Part shown: in pieces, positions 21,801 through 32,230 of the stretch
How the letters are laid out: every line of letters starts with the position of its first letter
How positions within the stretch are numbered: the first letter of the stretch is position 1
NCBI GenBank assembly: GCA_012845835.1
Contig: JABAKD010000006.1
Coordinates: 3,863,124-3,927,123, forward strand
Reading direction: 5' to 3'
From: Undaria pinnatifida
Lineage: Eukaryota; Sar; Phaeophyceae; Laminariales; Alariaceae
DNA: 64,000 bases
Translations under genes and position numbers: made by a program
The notes under the pieces: model-generated
Databases searched by the model: none
Told to the model about the DNA's origin: nothing
What the model saw: only the letters and a program-made list of their open reading frames with translations

Positions 21801-23054
21801 CATGTCGACAACTCGATCACCAAGCAGGGGAAAACGTGCGCTGTCGAGGGTGTGTCTGGTAGGACCGAGTGTTCCGCACTAAAACCTAGCAGTATGGTAT
21901 CAGGGAGACACGTGAAGCAAGGGAAAGCGTGCGTTGTCAAGGGTCAAAGGCGTACCTGGTAGGGCGGACTGTTCCACAGGAAAACCTTGTGGTTTGGTGT
22001 TAGCCAAGGCAACTTGAGGAAATCGTACTGTCTGCCAAGAGGGGTGAAAGTGCTCTCTCCAGACATATTTGGTGTGTCGGGGTACAGCAGTGGTGGTGAG
22101 GAGAGGGTGCAGGAGGCGTGTTTCGTGGTGTCCGGGACGCGGTTTTGGTTTTGGTTTACGACGAGGTTGTGGCGGTGGTGCTGGTGGTGGTCGTTGATGG
22201 TGCTGCCAGCCCGCAGCCCGCAGCCCGCAGCCCGCAGCCCGCAGCTCGCAACTCGCAACCCGCAGCCCGCACCGCTAACGAAAGTACCGACGGAGAAATT
22301 CCCCAAAAACTATGACGGCGTCTCACCTCAAGCCCGTCGATCATCGCCCTTCGCCACTGCATGTCCAGACCTAGAGATATCACCTGTTATTAGCGATGGA
22401 GCATCGCGCCGCGACAGCCACGAAAGGCTTGAGGTTTTCCGAGGGACAAGCTATAATTCATAACAGAACACAGAGCCGGCGGGGAAGGTCTGGGGTGCGG
22501 TGGCTGTGTGAAGATTTTCTGCTGCTATTATTATACTCGTAGCAGCAGCAGCTCGTGATTGTGCCGATACTGGAAATACAATATCAATCTTGCAAAAGCG
22601 AAAGAATGCTGCTGTCGTACCAGCAGTATAAGAGGACATTAGGGCCTCAACAGGAGTAACAGCAGCAGCAGCAGCAAATGCAATTAGACTTTACAACAGC
22701 GAAGCACAAACGTGCGCGAGTAGCAGCAGAGGTAAATCATGTGATAGCAGCAGCAGCAGCGGCGGCAGCTAGCCAATAGGGTAACATGAACGGAAACGGG
22801 AGAAATACAGCAGTCCTTGACCCTACGAGAAATAAGGGTATTCGTGATTCGTGCATGATGATGCTACTGTATCATACCTTGTTGATGAGATCGTATCGAG
22901 GGGCGATGGTGTCGAACATCTTCCCCGACCCGAGCTGGTATTCCTCACCACCACCACTCTGCTGCTCCGACTGCTTCCCTCCGTACATAACAGCGAACAT
23001 CAAGCATGCCACCACAGCTGTCACGGCTGCCGACACTGCACCACAGGGAGCCAT
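17497..23054 (-). CDS. UbiE/COQ5-family quinone methyltransferase, last exon open into a LINE
   Basis: Members of this family methylate the quinone ring in ubiquinone or plastid phylloquinone synthesis, using SAM. Exons on the minus strand are 23054-22878, 22383-22327, 21625-21461, 20140-20036, 19564-19341 and 18400 downward; every junction has GT/AG and consistent phase. Landmarks are KMFDTIAPRYDLINK, ISLGLDMQWRRAMIDGLE, the SAM motif GDRVVDMATGTADVA, VVGIDPSANMLDVGRRKA, VVLQIGDAQDLSDIADGS, LTMAFGIRNVPDRL and APVLGWVMSGSGAEY...SILNFPT. A Gly/Ala/Ser-rich stretch of about 20 residues is inserted after REFRRIMAVPEGG. Residues 5-23 are hydrophobic, which suggests organelle or membrane targeting, but plastid against mitochondrion is undecided. 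The start chosen is the ATG at 23054; an upstream in-frame ATG at 23111 would add 19 residues. After HMEKAG the frame shows no conserved C-terminus and runs through a poly-Asn segment into LINE sequence, with the stop at 17497. The true end is therefore uncertain. Confidence 0.82.
18185..18240 (-). repeat. Asn-coding trinucleotide run
   Basis: A TTG repeat (minus strand AAC, read as a run of Asn) sits just after the last conserved methyltransferase residues and before the LINE-derived part of the same reading frame. Confidence 0.7.
18803..18835. repeat. Long homopolymer C run
   Basis: An unbroken run of about 32 C lies in the last methyltransferase intron. No SINE-like body precedes it, so it may be an orphan tail or a simple expansion. 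Its length is probably unreliable in the assembly. Confidence 0.7.
20345..20470 (-). repeat. Partial copy of methyltransferase exon 3 (donor side)
   Basis: In the intron after exon 3 the minus strand again encodes GDTPAVVGIDPSANVLD followed by GTGAGA, matching the end of exon 3 (GADTPAVVGIDPSANMLD then GTAAGA). The splice donor is intact and the frame is open for about 30 codons upstream. A clean acceptor is not obvious. It is either a decayed duplicate or a potential alternative exon. Confidence 0.8.
20543..20760. repeat. Tandem duplication of ~103 bp
   Basis: ATGATAAAACCACACAAG and ATGATAAACCAAACAAG open the two units; both continue with ACTGCAAACCTAGAAA/CCACAAACATGGAAA, a TCGAA-AGTTGGCACCGC block and AAGAAATA/AAGTGATA. 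The segment resembles sequence near 19000-19160 and 33440-33550, so it is a dispersed repeat. Confidence 0.5.
21210..21410. repeat. Repeat with CACTATAG/GTGCCGG units
   Basis: Irregularly spaced TAGTGCCGGT, AATAGTGC and CCTCTATAGTGCCGG units are related to the 18-bp array at 27286-27505. It lies in the intron after methyltransferase exon 3. Confidence 0.5.
21757..21830 (-). repeat. Partial copy of methyltransferase exon 3 (acceptor side)
   Basis: Just upstream of exon 3 the minus strand reads GDRVVDMATGTSDVAIMI, nearly the same as the exon's GDRVVDMATGTADVAIMI. It keeps the frame for about 22 codons. The copy lies 130 bp before the real exon, in the intron after exon 2. Confidence 0.8.
22205..22275. 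repeat. Heptamer array (GCCCGCA)n
   Basis: Nine or ten head-to-tail copies of GCCCGCA or GCTCGCAACTCGCA variants in the intron after methyltransferase exon 2. The long shadow frames here come from this array. Confidence 0.85.
22655..22775. repeat. CAG-rich microsatellite cluster
   Basis: Three short CAG/AGC runs with interruptions lie in the first methyltransferase intron. Trinucleotide runs recur at 23950-23991. Confidence 0.7.
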
Positions 23055-23947
23055 TCTGCAACGCAGCGTGATACTCGATTTTTTCCAGAGCACGAAACAA
23101 GCAGAGCGCAAAGGGCAACTCTTTGTTCAGCAACAGATTTCGCAGTCGACTTTTACTTATCTTGGCTGATTTCGTCGGGATCGCCCGCTCGACTTCCTCC
23201 CTTACCAGCCAGCTGGAAATGAGGTTGCCTGCTGCACGTTGAGCGCTTTTGCTATGATGACAATGGGAACGCCAAATGCAACAAGTGTTTGCAATTTGCA
23301 CCGCAAAATCCTTGAAAGGGGTTTCCATAAATCCCCGATTCCCGTACATGGCGTTTACGGTGGTATACATTCCACCCACGCCTCGTGGCATCGACGCCCA
23401 GACTCGGCGCGGTATAGGAAACCTATCTTTGCTGGAACTGCAGCACCTCACTCCTTGCTAAGGTAAGCTTGCCACGCAGTTGCATCGAGCTGTTGGAGAC
23501 GTTGCTTGCATGGGATACGGGATAGTTCTCCGTAGTGGTAGATGGTAGATTTGTTGCTTGTGTGGATGGTTATCGCCCTGACCCCTGACCAGCTGTGGTG
23601 GGAGTGCTACGCTTAGACGACGGGCTGCTTCACTCAGACGACGAGCGAGCTCCTCTCTCTTTTGGAGTGCTCATGAAGTGCATGCTGTGCACTAGGTTGC
23701 ATGTGTTGCTGACGCTGCATACGGCAGTACCTCGACCTCAGCGGGGATTTAGATTGTACACCTGATACGAGATATTGGGTCTAGTTTGTGATTGTCATCA
23801 AATCCTCAAATGAGTGCTTGTGTTTTGTCTTCGAGAATGCGAGGTGGAGGACTACAGATTCAGATCGACGCGATCTAGACTCGTATATAGCCGGCGCGGT
23901 TACAGCAGTACGAGTAGCAGTACCAGGTGCTGGTAACGTGTGCGATA

Positions 23948-23949
<2 letters not shown>

Positions 23950-23991
<42 letters not shown>
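23950..23991. repeat. (GCT)14 microsatellite
   Basis: Fourteen perfect GCT units upstream of the methyltransferase start codon. No coding frame around them is convincing. Confidence 0.9.
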
Positions 23992-23994
<3 letters not shown>

Positions 23995-23999
23995 GTGGT

Positions 24000-25375
24000 A
24001 TGTTTGGTGTTTTGGCAGCATCTACATCTCCCCCATCGTGATCGAATCGAATGACAGCATGGCAATTTTTACTCGCAATGGCCTGCCGGGGTTCATGCCA
24101 GGACAGCAGCAGAAGACACCGCGCGCCACGATACGAAGCGCGAGCTTGGCATACTCTGGGCGAAGGTCACCTCATAGCTCGTCTTCGAGGCTTAAGATAC
24201 CGTTCCCATTAGCACCGGATTCTTCTGTGGCGGAAAGCTTAATTGTGTCCAATCCAACCTTGTCTGTCCGATTCCTTACTGGGCTAAAAACTAAGAACTG
24301 CGCGCCCCATGCCCATGCCCTCTGAGGGCGCGAAGGATCCCACATCCCACAGGAAATTCACCCAGTTTTGTATACGAATGTGTCTTTTTTCGACCGGTCT
24401 ATTCGTGGTTTTTGGCTTGGTTCTGTTTTCTATCGGATGAATTCTAGAAATCGCTTCAAATACATTTTTTAAGTCACTACTGTAGCTGGAGAATAGAGAG
24501 ACGCGGTCAAGGTTTGCGGTTTTCAAACCTTTTCAGTCGCCCCATTGAATTCGATAGACCCTCAATGAGTTTGATAGATGCGTCTCGATGTCATGACTGA
24601 CGAAACCGGTAACCCTCCTAACTTGTGGGGCCGCCATGTTGCCGCTAAAGCACGCCGTTCTGATGGCCCCAACAAGCCAGAATGCGATCCTCATGGCCTG
24701 AGTTCGATTCATGCATAATATCGCATCGCGGCCACTGAGTGGTGGAAAGTGATGAGTCTTTCGAAACCGTCGTAATGTTTAAAAAAAAATAATGGTGGAA
24801 ATATTGAGCCCGGCGACGAGGGGACGGATAAGATCCTCCGTGGCCTTGAAAAACAAAATGAAATGAAGGTGTACATAATCTATGACGCACGAGCTCTATG
24901 ACGCACGAGCTCGACAGACACGGGCAGAGGTCACCGCATCGATCATATTGATGTCTTAACCTACCATACCAGAGTTCAGTACCGCAGTATATTCCCAACT
25001 GTAGCGGTGTGCTTGGAATGGACGTCACTACGGAACTTGCCAGTAGCAGGCACGGCGACCCAAGAATTGGTGGTGCTAGAGTGAAAGCTAGATGGTACCT
25101 GGCATCGCTTTGGATAGGAAGGCGTTTATTTGTAGCTTCTGTACCCCGCAAGCTTGTTCTAAAAAAATTATCCTAGTATCATGATACGTAGCAAAGGATA
25201 GTATATCTACAGTGGTAGTGGATAAGCGTTTTTTCCTAACGGCAATGCCCCCCTCTCGATTTCTTCGCAAATACTTGCTTGTGACGGATATGACCGTTGT
25301 CTCATTTGTTTATGTATACATGGGCGTTTTTCATAACACCGCTGCCCCCGCTATAATTCACCATGATTGTGACCG
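24000..25375. other. Intergenic stretch between divergent genes
   Basis: This separates the methyltransferase (minus) from eIF3g (plus), so both promoters probably lie here. I cannot point to a TATA box or initiator. A short direct repeat (TATGACGCACGAGCTC, twice) occurs at 24881-24913. Confidence 0.4.
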
Positions 25376-25379
25376 ACGC

Positions 25380-25827
25380 TCTACTCTTTTCCTTTTACTT
25401 TTTGCCTGTCCCCAGGAAGAGACCCCCCCTTCCCTCCTCAACCATCTCCCGACGGCAAGCGTGCTTTTTTTTCCAACACAGGTGCTCTCCTCCCCACCCC
25501 CTACAAAGCCACAAAGAAACGCCCTGCTGTCTGTTGTTTTCTTTCCAGTCCCCCCAAAAAGCTTTTTTTCTAACACCCCCCCCTTCCGACCCCCCCCCCC
25601 CCCCCCCCTCCATTATTTGTTTGTTTTCCAGTCTCCGGGAAGAGCCCCCTCTCCCTCTTCAACCCTGTCTTGATTATTCTACGCCTGTCTTGATTATTCT
25701 ACGTACAATTTTTTTCCAACACCGCCCCCGCCCCCCCCCCACACGAAAAACGCCCTGTTACTGTTTTTACCAGTCCCCAGGAAGAGACCTCTGATTCCCT
25801 CTTCAACCATGTCGGGACGGCAAGCGT
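25380..25827 (+). repeat. Tandem copies of the eIF3g first-exon start region
   Basis: A block with a pyrimidine tract, CCAG, TCCCCAGGAAGAGAC, CCCTC-TCAACC and CGACGGCAAGCGTG occurs at 25380-25465, in part at 25515-25565 and 25610-25670, and finally at the real start (25770-25827). In the first copy the start codon ATG is ATC. The copies suggest repeated local duplication of the acceptor, 5' UTR and start codon. Confidence 0.7.
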
Positions 25828-28800
25828 GGGGTGATGATGATGACGACGATGAGTACCTGCCCCCCCGGCAAGAGTCCGCGGTGGACTCGAAGGGGGTGAA
25901 GAGCATCGTGGAGTACCACCTCAACGACAACGGGGCTAAGGTGACAGAGAGAGACCCCTGGCCTGATATGACCCGTGCTTCTGTTTTTGTTGCTGGTTGC
26001 TGCTGTCCTTCGATTGGTACTCACACCCGCACCCTGGTAATATTACGATGGAAACGACGGGCAGTGGGAATACCGAACCCTGCCGGTATGCGCGACCAAA
26101 AATGGAGGCACGTACCGGGGGGGGAGAAAGGATGTCGCCTGCTTCCACGGCTTGACAGTAAGGTCGGCGGTGACGGTAAAACCTCCTACGAATTGAGCTG
26201 GAAAGTAAAAGCGATGATACAAAATGAAAAATAAAGACAAAATAAGAACACACAGGTTTGTTGCGGAAGCCCTCCGTAGGGGAGTCCCGAGCGAAACCCG
26301 GCCAAAATATGTTACGCACCTTATGGCCGGGATGATATGGCGGGGACAGTTTTTTTTTTACCCTGCTGGTTGTGTGTCTTTGCTGTGTTTTTGTCATATT
26401 TTGCGGAGAACGTGTCTTCCTATTTATCTCTGTGTCTGTGCGTGTTTGCCGACTTGGTTGTGTCTTGTTTCCTATTACACCTGGTTGTTCGTGTTTTTTT
26501 GTTTTTTGTGCATGTTTGTTCGTTTGTTTGCTGGTTTGTTTTGTTTGTTTGTTTGTGTGTTCGTTTTTGTTTGCTTGCTTGTTTGTTTGTTTGTTTGTTT
26601 GTTTGTTTGTTTGTGTGTCATGTTTTGGTTTCCAACTTTCTTACGCACGGCTTTGCTCCTCTATTCGTGTCTTTGCGTCCTGAAATACCGGTACCGCTGG
26701 AGCAGGTGAAGAGAACGACGAAGGTCAAGGTCTTCACGGAGCACACCAAGTTCCACAAGTCGTGCATGGAGCGCGCCAAGTGGCCCAAGTTTGGGCTAGC
26801 CGCACAGGTGCGGTGGTGGTGGGTACCATATAACACTCAAAATGCCACACCTCCTCGAGACATTCCGAGTCGATTTTCGCGCAAGCAAGAGGGCGGGGGG
26901 GGTGCAATCATGTCGTGCATGGCTGAGTCCTTGGGACCATAGACTCCAAAACAATGGGGGTGCACAGCGAGAATGGTGGCTTTGGAAACGTCTATCCACG
27001 GAAGCATCGCTTGGTGGTTGTGCTCTCGCCGTTATCGGAAAGCTAGCTTGAAAAACTCCGTCGAGGGGGGGGGGGTTCTTGCGTATTACACGGTGCGCAG
27101 TAGCGCCGCTTGAGCGGCGATGCGCAATAGCGCGGTGATGGGCCATATGTAGCGCGAGGTCTGTAGACCTTGGCCCAAACTTGGACACAGTGGTTGAGTG
27201 TTTTTGTCATTGACCCTTTTACCACCGCGAAACGTATCCACTACTACGGAGGTTAGTTCCTCTATAGTGCCGATATGTGCAAGCCGGCAACCGGCACTAT
27301 AGCGGCAACCGGCACTATAGTGGCAACCTGCACTATAGCGGCAATCTACACTACAGCGGAAACCGACACTATAGCGGAAACCGGCACTATAGTGGCAACC
27401 GGCACTGTAGCGTACACCGGCACTATAGCGGAAACCGGCGCTATAGCGGAAACCGGCACTAAAGCGGAAACCGGCCCTCTGGCGGCAACCGGCACTCAGG
27501 CGAAAACCGGTACCCCTACCGTAGCATGCGCCTCACCACCAAAGATGTCAGGGGACGGTCGGTCAAGGGAAATCGTCCAGCGGTCAAGGGTGCGAAACCC
27601 ATCGTTCCACACTATAACCTGGTAATTTGTCGTCAGTCAAATTTTTTTTTTGGATAATTGCCCTCGGTCAAGGGGTGAAAGTGCCGTCTCGCTGACACAT
27701 TTGCTCACCGGTAACCCTATCCCTAACCCTAACCCCGACGGCAGCTATTGCGCGGTGATTGGGCTTAGCGCGAGGTATGTATAGTCCTTGATCCCGTGTT
27801 CGACAAAATGGTTCGATGGAACGGTCTACATGGTGTGATGCGAATATATTGACAGCTTGCGTGAAAACTCAAGACGCCAAGCAAATGATGTATTGTTCAA
27901 CTCCCACAGCGCATTTCTCGCGTTTTTATTTTTCGCATCCTACCGCGGATGGGTAAAAGTGGGGCTTAAGCTGTGTCGCGACGGAAAAATGCTTAACGAA
28001 AACGGTGTCTAAGTAGCTTTCGGGGTACACCTTTTTTTCCATTGGTGGATGGCAACACGAGCTACGCGGTGAAGTCGTCCGACGACATCAAGACGGAGAC
28101 GCCGCATGAATCGCGAGGGAACGGCCCGCGAAAGCCGTTATACATCGAAAACATTGTTGACAAAAGTGCTCAATTTTGATGAAACGGGGTCTAAGGCGTC
28201 ATGTTATGACGAACGCTTTTTTTTTTTCAATACGATATTAGGTGGACGATAACTCGAGCTACACGATGAAATCGTCCGACGACATCAAGATGGAGACGCC
28301 GCAGGAATCGCGAGAGGCGGACGAAAAGCCGAACGGCATGGAGGACAATCTCAAGGAGGCTATGGAGCGCATGCGCAGAAAGCACGCGATGAGGACTGCT
28401 GGGCTTTTGGAGTCGGAAAACTCGGCCGCGCCTCCTGAGGATGAGGCGGTGAGGGAGAAGTTGACTGGGTTGATTTTTGATGGGAGCTTTTGTCGAGAGT
28501 CGTTGGAAATGTGAGAGAACCATCGGGTTGGCGAGGAAGTCGTTGTATTGATGCGAAGGGGGTTGGACTGGTGAACAAGCCGTTGGATTTTTGGTAAAAC
28601 TACTTTTGGGTAATATTTCCCGCGATGAGAACTGCGGGACTGTTGGAGTTGGACAACCTGGCCACGCCCCCGGAGGTGTCTCGGATTCCATTTTTTTTTA
28701 CTCACTCTGCTTGCCGTCTGTCTCGTTCCCCCCGCCTCGCTTCCCCTCTCCCCTTATCCCCAAAACGCTAACCGATTCGTCCAAACATTTTCAGAAGAGC

Positions 28801-31800
28801 GGCATGGGCATGATGGGCTTGGGCGTAGGCGGAGCCGGCAAGTATGTCCCTCCCAGCCGTAAGGTGGGCTTCGCTGGCAGGGGAGAGTCGGGTCCGGAGG
28901 GTGGAGCTAACCCTGCCCCTATGGGAGAGGACCACACGAAGATCAGGGTAACGAACATCAGCGAGGACACGACGGAGGGCGACCTGCGAGATCTGTTCAG
29001 CGCGTTCGGAAGGATTAACCGGTAAGGTTTTTTGGTGTTGTGTTGTGTTTGTATGGTGTTGGCCGCAGTTCTATGTTGAGGGATCGACCGGTGTGCTCGG
29101 GAGCTGCTGATGGTGTTTTTTTTGTGGGCGAACGGAAGCGATAGTGGCGTTTTATTCGTACATATTTAATTGTCGGGGAGCTGTGGTCTGGTTTTGTTGC
29201 TTTGCTGGCACGTGCGGCCAGCAGTCAGCAGATGTAGCCAACTTACGCTGTCCGACCAGCAGATAGGTAATAACTAGTGCATATCAATATCTAGCGACCA
29301 ACACACAACGGGTAGATGCTTAACGGTTCAAAACACGCCTATGGCACCGACCAACAGACAGACACCCAACACTTTCACGGCTGACTATATGCTGGTGGTA
29401 CTTGGAATATGATTTTGAACCTATCACTACCCCCTACCCCCACCCTTTCGCAATGCTGTGAAGTCGAGCGCGCACGGCTTCATTATGTCCCGTTACCCCC
29501 CTCGTTCGCCCTCCTCGCCCCGTCTCCCTTCCCCCCCCTTCCCCTCCTCCTCTTCGTATCCCCTCTCTTCCTTCTCCTCGCCTTCCTACCTCTTCCTCCT
29601 CCCTCCCCCCTCCCCCTCCTCTCTCCTCCTCCTCCCCCCCCCCCCTCCTCCTCCTCTCCCTCCTCCTCCTCTTTCGCTTCTCCTCCTACCCCCACAATCC
29701 CCCGTCCCCTCCTCCTCTTCTCTGACCCGGCCCTTCCTAACCCCCCCTCCCACTCTCCTCGTGCCCCCCCGCCCCCTCCGCTTGCCCCCGCCCTCCGTTC
29801 CCTCCCCATTCCAGCGTTTACCTCGCGAAGGACCCGGAAACGATGCAGAGTCGGGGGTTCGCGTTCGTGTCTTACTACCAGAAGAGCGATGCCGAGTCGG
29901 CCATGCAGGCGTTGCAGGGCTACGGTTACGATCACCTCATCCTCAAGCTGGAATGGGCCAAGCCAAGCCTGGTGCGTGCGGTAGACTTTTGCAAGGGTGT
30001 GGCTGTTAGGGTGTACCGGTACCGGGGGTGTTCTCGGTGGGCGTACCGAAGTTGCCGAAGTGTCGGATGCCGGTGTTGGGGTCGTACCGAACTTACTGAA
30101 GTGTCGGGTACCGGTATTGAGGGGTATGCTTGTTAGGGTATACCGGTACCGGCGGTGTTTTTGGTGGGCGTACCGAACTTGCCGAAGTGTCGGATACCGG
30201 TGTTGGGGTCGTACCGAACTTACCGAAGTGTCGGGTACCGGTATTGAGGTCGTACCGAACTTTACCGAAGTGTTGGGTACCGGTGTTGAGACCGTACCAA
30301 ACTTGCCAATGTGTCTGGCACCGGTACTGAGGCCATACTAAACCTTGCCGAAGACCTTGGTAGCGTGTTTACCGAGAAGCAGACCCCCGGTGTACTTTGG
30401 TTCGTACCCGACGGGACATATCCCTGGGACTTTTGTGTTTTCTAATCTCGACACTTTTAACAGCTTGCAAAACTGAGTATCGACCACTTGACGGGTCAAA
30501 CTCACAGCTGACGTACTTTAATTCCTGCCAAAACCTAAAAAACACACGCGCACAGACTGAGCACCGAAAATATTACCAGCTGAAACAGGTACGATATTTG
30601 TGGCGGCCCGCACATTTTCTGCGTGAAATCCAAAACGTGCGCCGTAGCCATACCTTAGCGTGGGTAAGGTTTGGTGGTTAGGGTTAGGGTTGGGTCGACG
30701 CCCTCTCCTGATCTGCAAAAATATTTTTTTCTGAAGCGTGCCGTGATACCGCTACAGGCTTGTTGACGTTCAAAAACCCAAATTTATTCCCAGTCCACGC
30801 CGCTTTTTCGATTCAGGCCGTGAAATTTTGCACACGTCTTCTATGTGGCCTTGCGAAGACCTCACTCGATGGGGTTTTGTTTCATTACTATTTTTTTTTG
30901 GCCTGATTTTTCGTCAGTCAAGATTTTTCGGAAAATGTGGACCACCTTTATAGCCCAATGTCGGCGAAAAAAAAAGACCCCCCTCCCCCGCGGGTCAGGC
31001 CTCGGGATGGGCATGTAGAACACGTGTGCAAAATTTCAGGGTCTATCTCTCAAAATCGAGGTGGACACCTGGACTTTTGTGCTTATAAATGAGTAAGATA
31101 CGTCATTTCCTTCAAATGACTTGGTTCTAGGGTAGGATCAATTTTTTTCGCTAGATTCTTCTTAGTGTTGAACACAGACAGGTCAGATCTTCTATTTTTT
31201 GCGTGAAAATTTGTACAGACATGCCTTGGAGTACGTTTAACCGGATCGTGCAAAATGTGGAGCAATTTTATTGTTCGCCTCCGCTGGAAAAAAAGCCTGA
31301 ATATTATTGAAAAAAAATGAAGGTCTGACATTGGTTGATCCGAGTTTCGATCTTAGAGGCAGCCGGGGGCCGGTCTTTTTTTTTCTGCCATGTCACCCTC
31401 TTCCACTGGTCAGGGAGGTCACTATGATACCAAATATTCACTCTTTGGCTAGATGTTGCGAGCGGCATTCGTGGGGGAGATATATACATATTTTTTCCTT
31501 CAGCCAGCCTGTAGAGCGATGCAGATTCGGCGCCGCTGGCGTTGCAGGGCTACGGTTGCGATCACCTTATCCTTAAGCTTGAGTGGACCAAGCCGGGCGT
31601 GGTGGGGGTCTGCCTCCCTGTGCCGAAACCCAGTATCGCCATCTTTATATATTTTCACTTTGCACAGGACCTGGCAGTACGGCAGCTTTGCTCACGGACC
31701 CCTCCCCCCCCCCTTCAGATTCCGCCGCGTTTTACTACAAAACCGCCTGCAATTTTGTTTACACGTTCATTTAATTTTTCAATTTGTCCCTTCTCTTCTC

Positions 31801-32055
31801 TCCCGCTTCAAATTCCGCCGATTTATTTACCAAACTGGCGCACCTCGTTTGTTTTTGCAGTTACCTTTTTTAATTTTTGTTATTTTTATTATTGTTGCGT
31901 TTTCTTTTTCTTTCGTTTCCTTATTTTTTCTGTCTTTGCAGAGGGACGTGGCGACCGAGGGTGGACTGAGCGGGATGCGCACGAGCGGGTACGGAGAGCG
32001 GTTGGCACAAGACACCAAGCAGCAGGTGTCATACGCGTCCAACCTCACCCGCTAA
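25809..32055 (+). CDS. EIF3G: eIF3 subunit G (RNA-recognition motif protein), complete
   Basis: A subunit of the eIF3 complex, which acts in 43S pre-initiation complex assembly, scanning and reinitiation in the cytoplasm. Six exons fit: 25809-25940, 26706-26807, 28242-28448, 28795-29021, 29815-29971 and 31942-32055 (stop TAA), giving 312 residues. Phases are 0,0,0,2,0. The N-terminus has an Asp run (GDDDDDDEYLPP), then IVEYHLNDNGAKVKRTTKVK and AKWPKFGL, the eIF3g N-terminal signature. GKYVPPS precedes the RRM, whose RNP2 is IRVTNISE and RNP1 is RGFAFVSY; the domain closes with GYGYDHLILKLEWAKPS. Unlike human eIF3g the protein continues past the RRM by ~37 residues. The CCHC zinc knuckle expected before GKYVPPS is not there; its place is taken by a helical segment, DNLKEAMERMRRKHAM. 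Introns carry partial copies of the gene's own exons. Confidence 0.95.
26505..26625. repeat. GTTT microsatellite
   Basis: Interrupted GTTT/GTTTGCTT units run for ~110 bp in the first eIF3g intron, just upstream of exon 2. Confidence 0.8.
27286..27505. repeat. 18-bp tandem repeat
   Basis: About twelve copies of GGCACTATAGCGGAAACC with variants. As 18 is a multiple of 3, the array stays open in frame (116 codons, TGTIAETGTIV-like) but this is a by-product. It lies in the second eIF3g intron. Confidence 0.9.
27541..27705. repeat. Inverted relative of the 11885-12150 repeat
   Basis: GATGTCAGGGGACGGTCGG, GTCAAGG, CATCGTTCCACACTA, GTCGTCAGTCAA, GATAATTGCC and GTCAAGGGGTGAAAGTGCC match the 11885-12150 family in the opposite orientation. 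It is intronic in eIF3g. Confidence 0.55.
28045..28130 (+). repeat. Decayed copy of eIF3g exon 3 (5' part)
   Basis: The copy reads VDGNTSYAVKSSDDIKTETP, against VDDNSSYTMKSSDDIKMETP at the start of exon 3, 197 bp downstream. The upstream T-tract is also copied, but the acceptor AG has become TG (28043-28044), so it is unlikely to splice. Sequence further upstream (AACGGTGTCTAAGTAGC against AACGGGGTCTAAGGCGTC) shows the duplication began in the intron. Confidence 0.85.
28621..28677 (+). repeat. Decayed copy of eIF3g exon 3 (3' part)
   Basis: It reads AMRTAGLLELDNLATPPE then GTGTCT, against AMRTAGLLESENSAAPPE at the end of exon 3. A GT remains at the copied donor position. No acceptor lies before it. 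It is located in the intron after exon 3. Confidence 0.85.
29470..29814 (+). repeat. Long polypyrimidine tract before an eIF3g acceptor
   Basis: Roughly 340 bp of nearly pure C/T run up to the acceptor of exon 5. It is far longer than a normal polypyrimidine tract and explains the long shadow frames on both strands. A structural or assembly effect is possible. Confidence 0.8.
30000..30345. repeat. GGTACC-rich ~40-bp minisatellite, locus 1
   Basis: Units of GTACCGAACTTACCGAAGTG followed by TCGGGTACCGGTATTGAGGT repeat about seven times with drift, in the fifth eIF3g intron. The same unit forms loci at 40950-41280, 41822-42170 and 42665-42810. Each unit holds the palindromic core GGTACCGG. Confidence 0.85.
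31510..31612 (+). repeat. Decayed copy of eIF3g exon 5 (RRM end)
   Basis: GYGCDHLILKLEWTKPG can be read here, against GYGYDHLILKLEWAKPS in exon 5, and the match starts upstream at AGAGCGATGC. Single-base losses break the frame in the first half. A GT follows at the position equivalent to the donor. It lies in the fifth eIF3g intron, ~1.6 kb after the parent exon. Confidence 0.85.
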
Positions 32056-32171
32056 GTGGAGCTACGCCCTCGCCGCGGGTTGATTGGTCCCGATTTGGGT
32101 TGCCGCTATCTGATTGGTCGAGGTTCGTGTCGCCTCGGTGTGATGGTCGATATTTGGTTGGGGATTTGTAG

Positions 32172-32230
32172 CAGGTCTCCTACGCGTCCGACCCCACTCT
32201 CTAAGTGCGCTACCGTACGCCGCGATTTAG
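32172..32230 (+). repeat. Decayed copy of eIF3g terminal exon
   Basis: CAGGTCTCCTACGCGTCCGA then CTCTCTAAGTG copies the coding end and stop of exon 6 (QVSYASNLTR-stop, here QVSYASDPTL-stop) about 150 bp downstream, in the 3' UTR or flank. GTTGATTGGTCGAGG-like repeats fill the interval. Confidence 0.8.

Noticed and set aside
23781-24065. Poly-Ala/poly-Leu frames near the GCT run as coding
   Set aside because: They are the three readings of the (GCT)14 microsatellite without flanking conserved sequence.
27275-27625. 116-codon open frame as a gene
   Set aside because: It is the translation of an 18-bp tandem repeat within an eIF3g intron.
29409-30009. Plus- and minus-strand frames of 150-191 codons around the eIF3g exon 5
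   Set aside because: They arise from the long C/T tract and from the other frames of the exon. The exon itself is explained by eIF3g.
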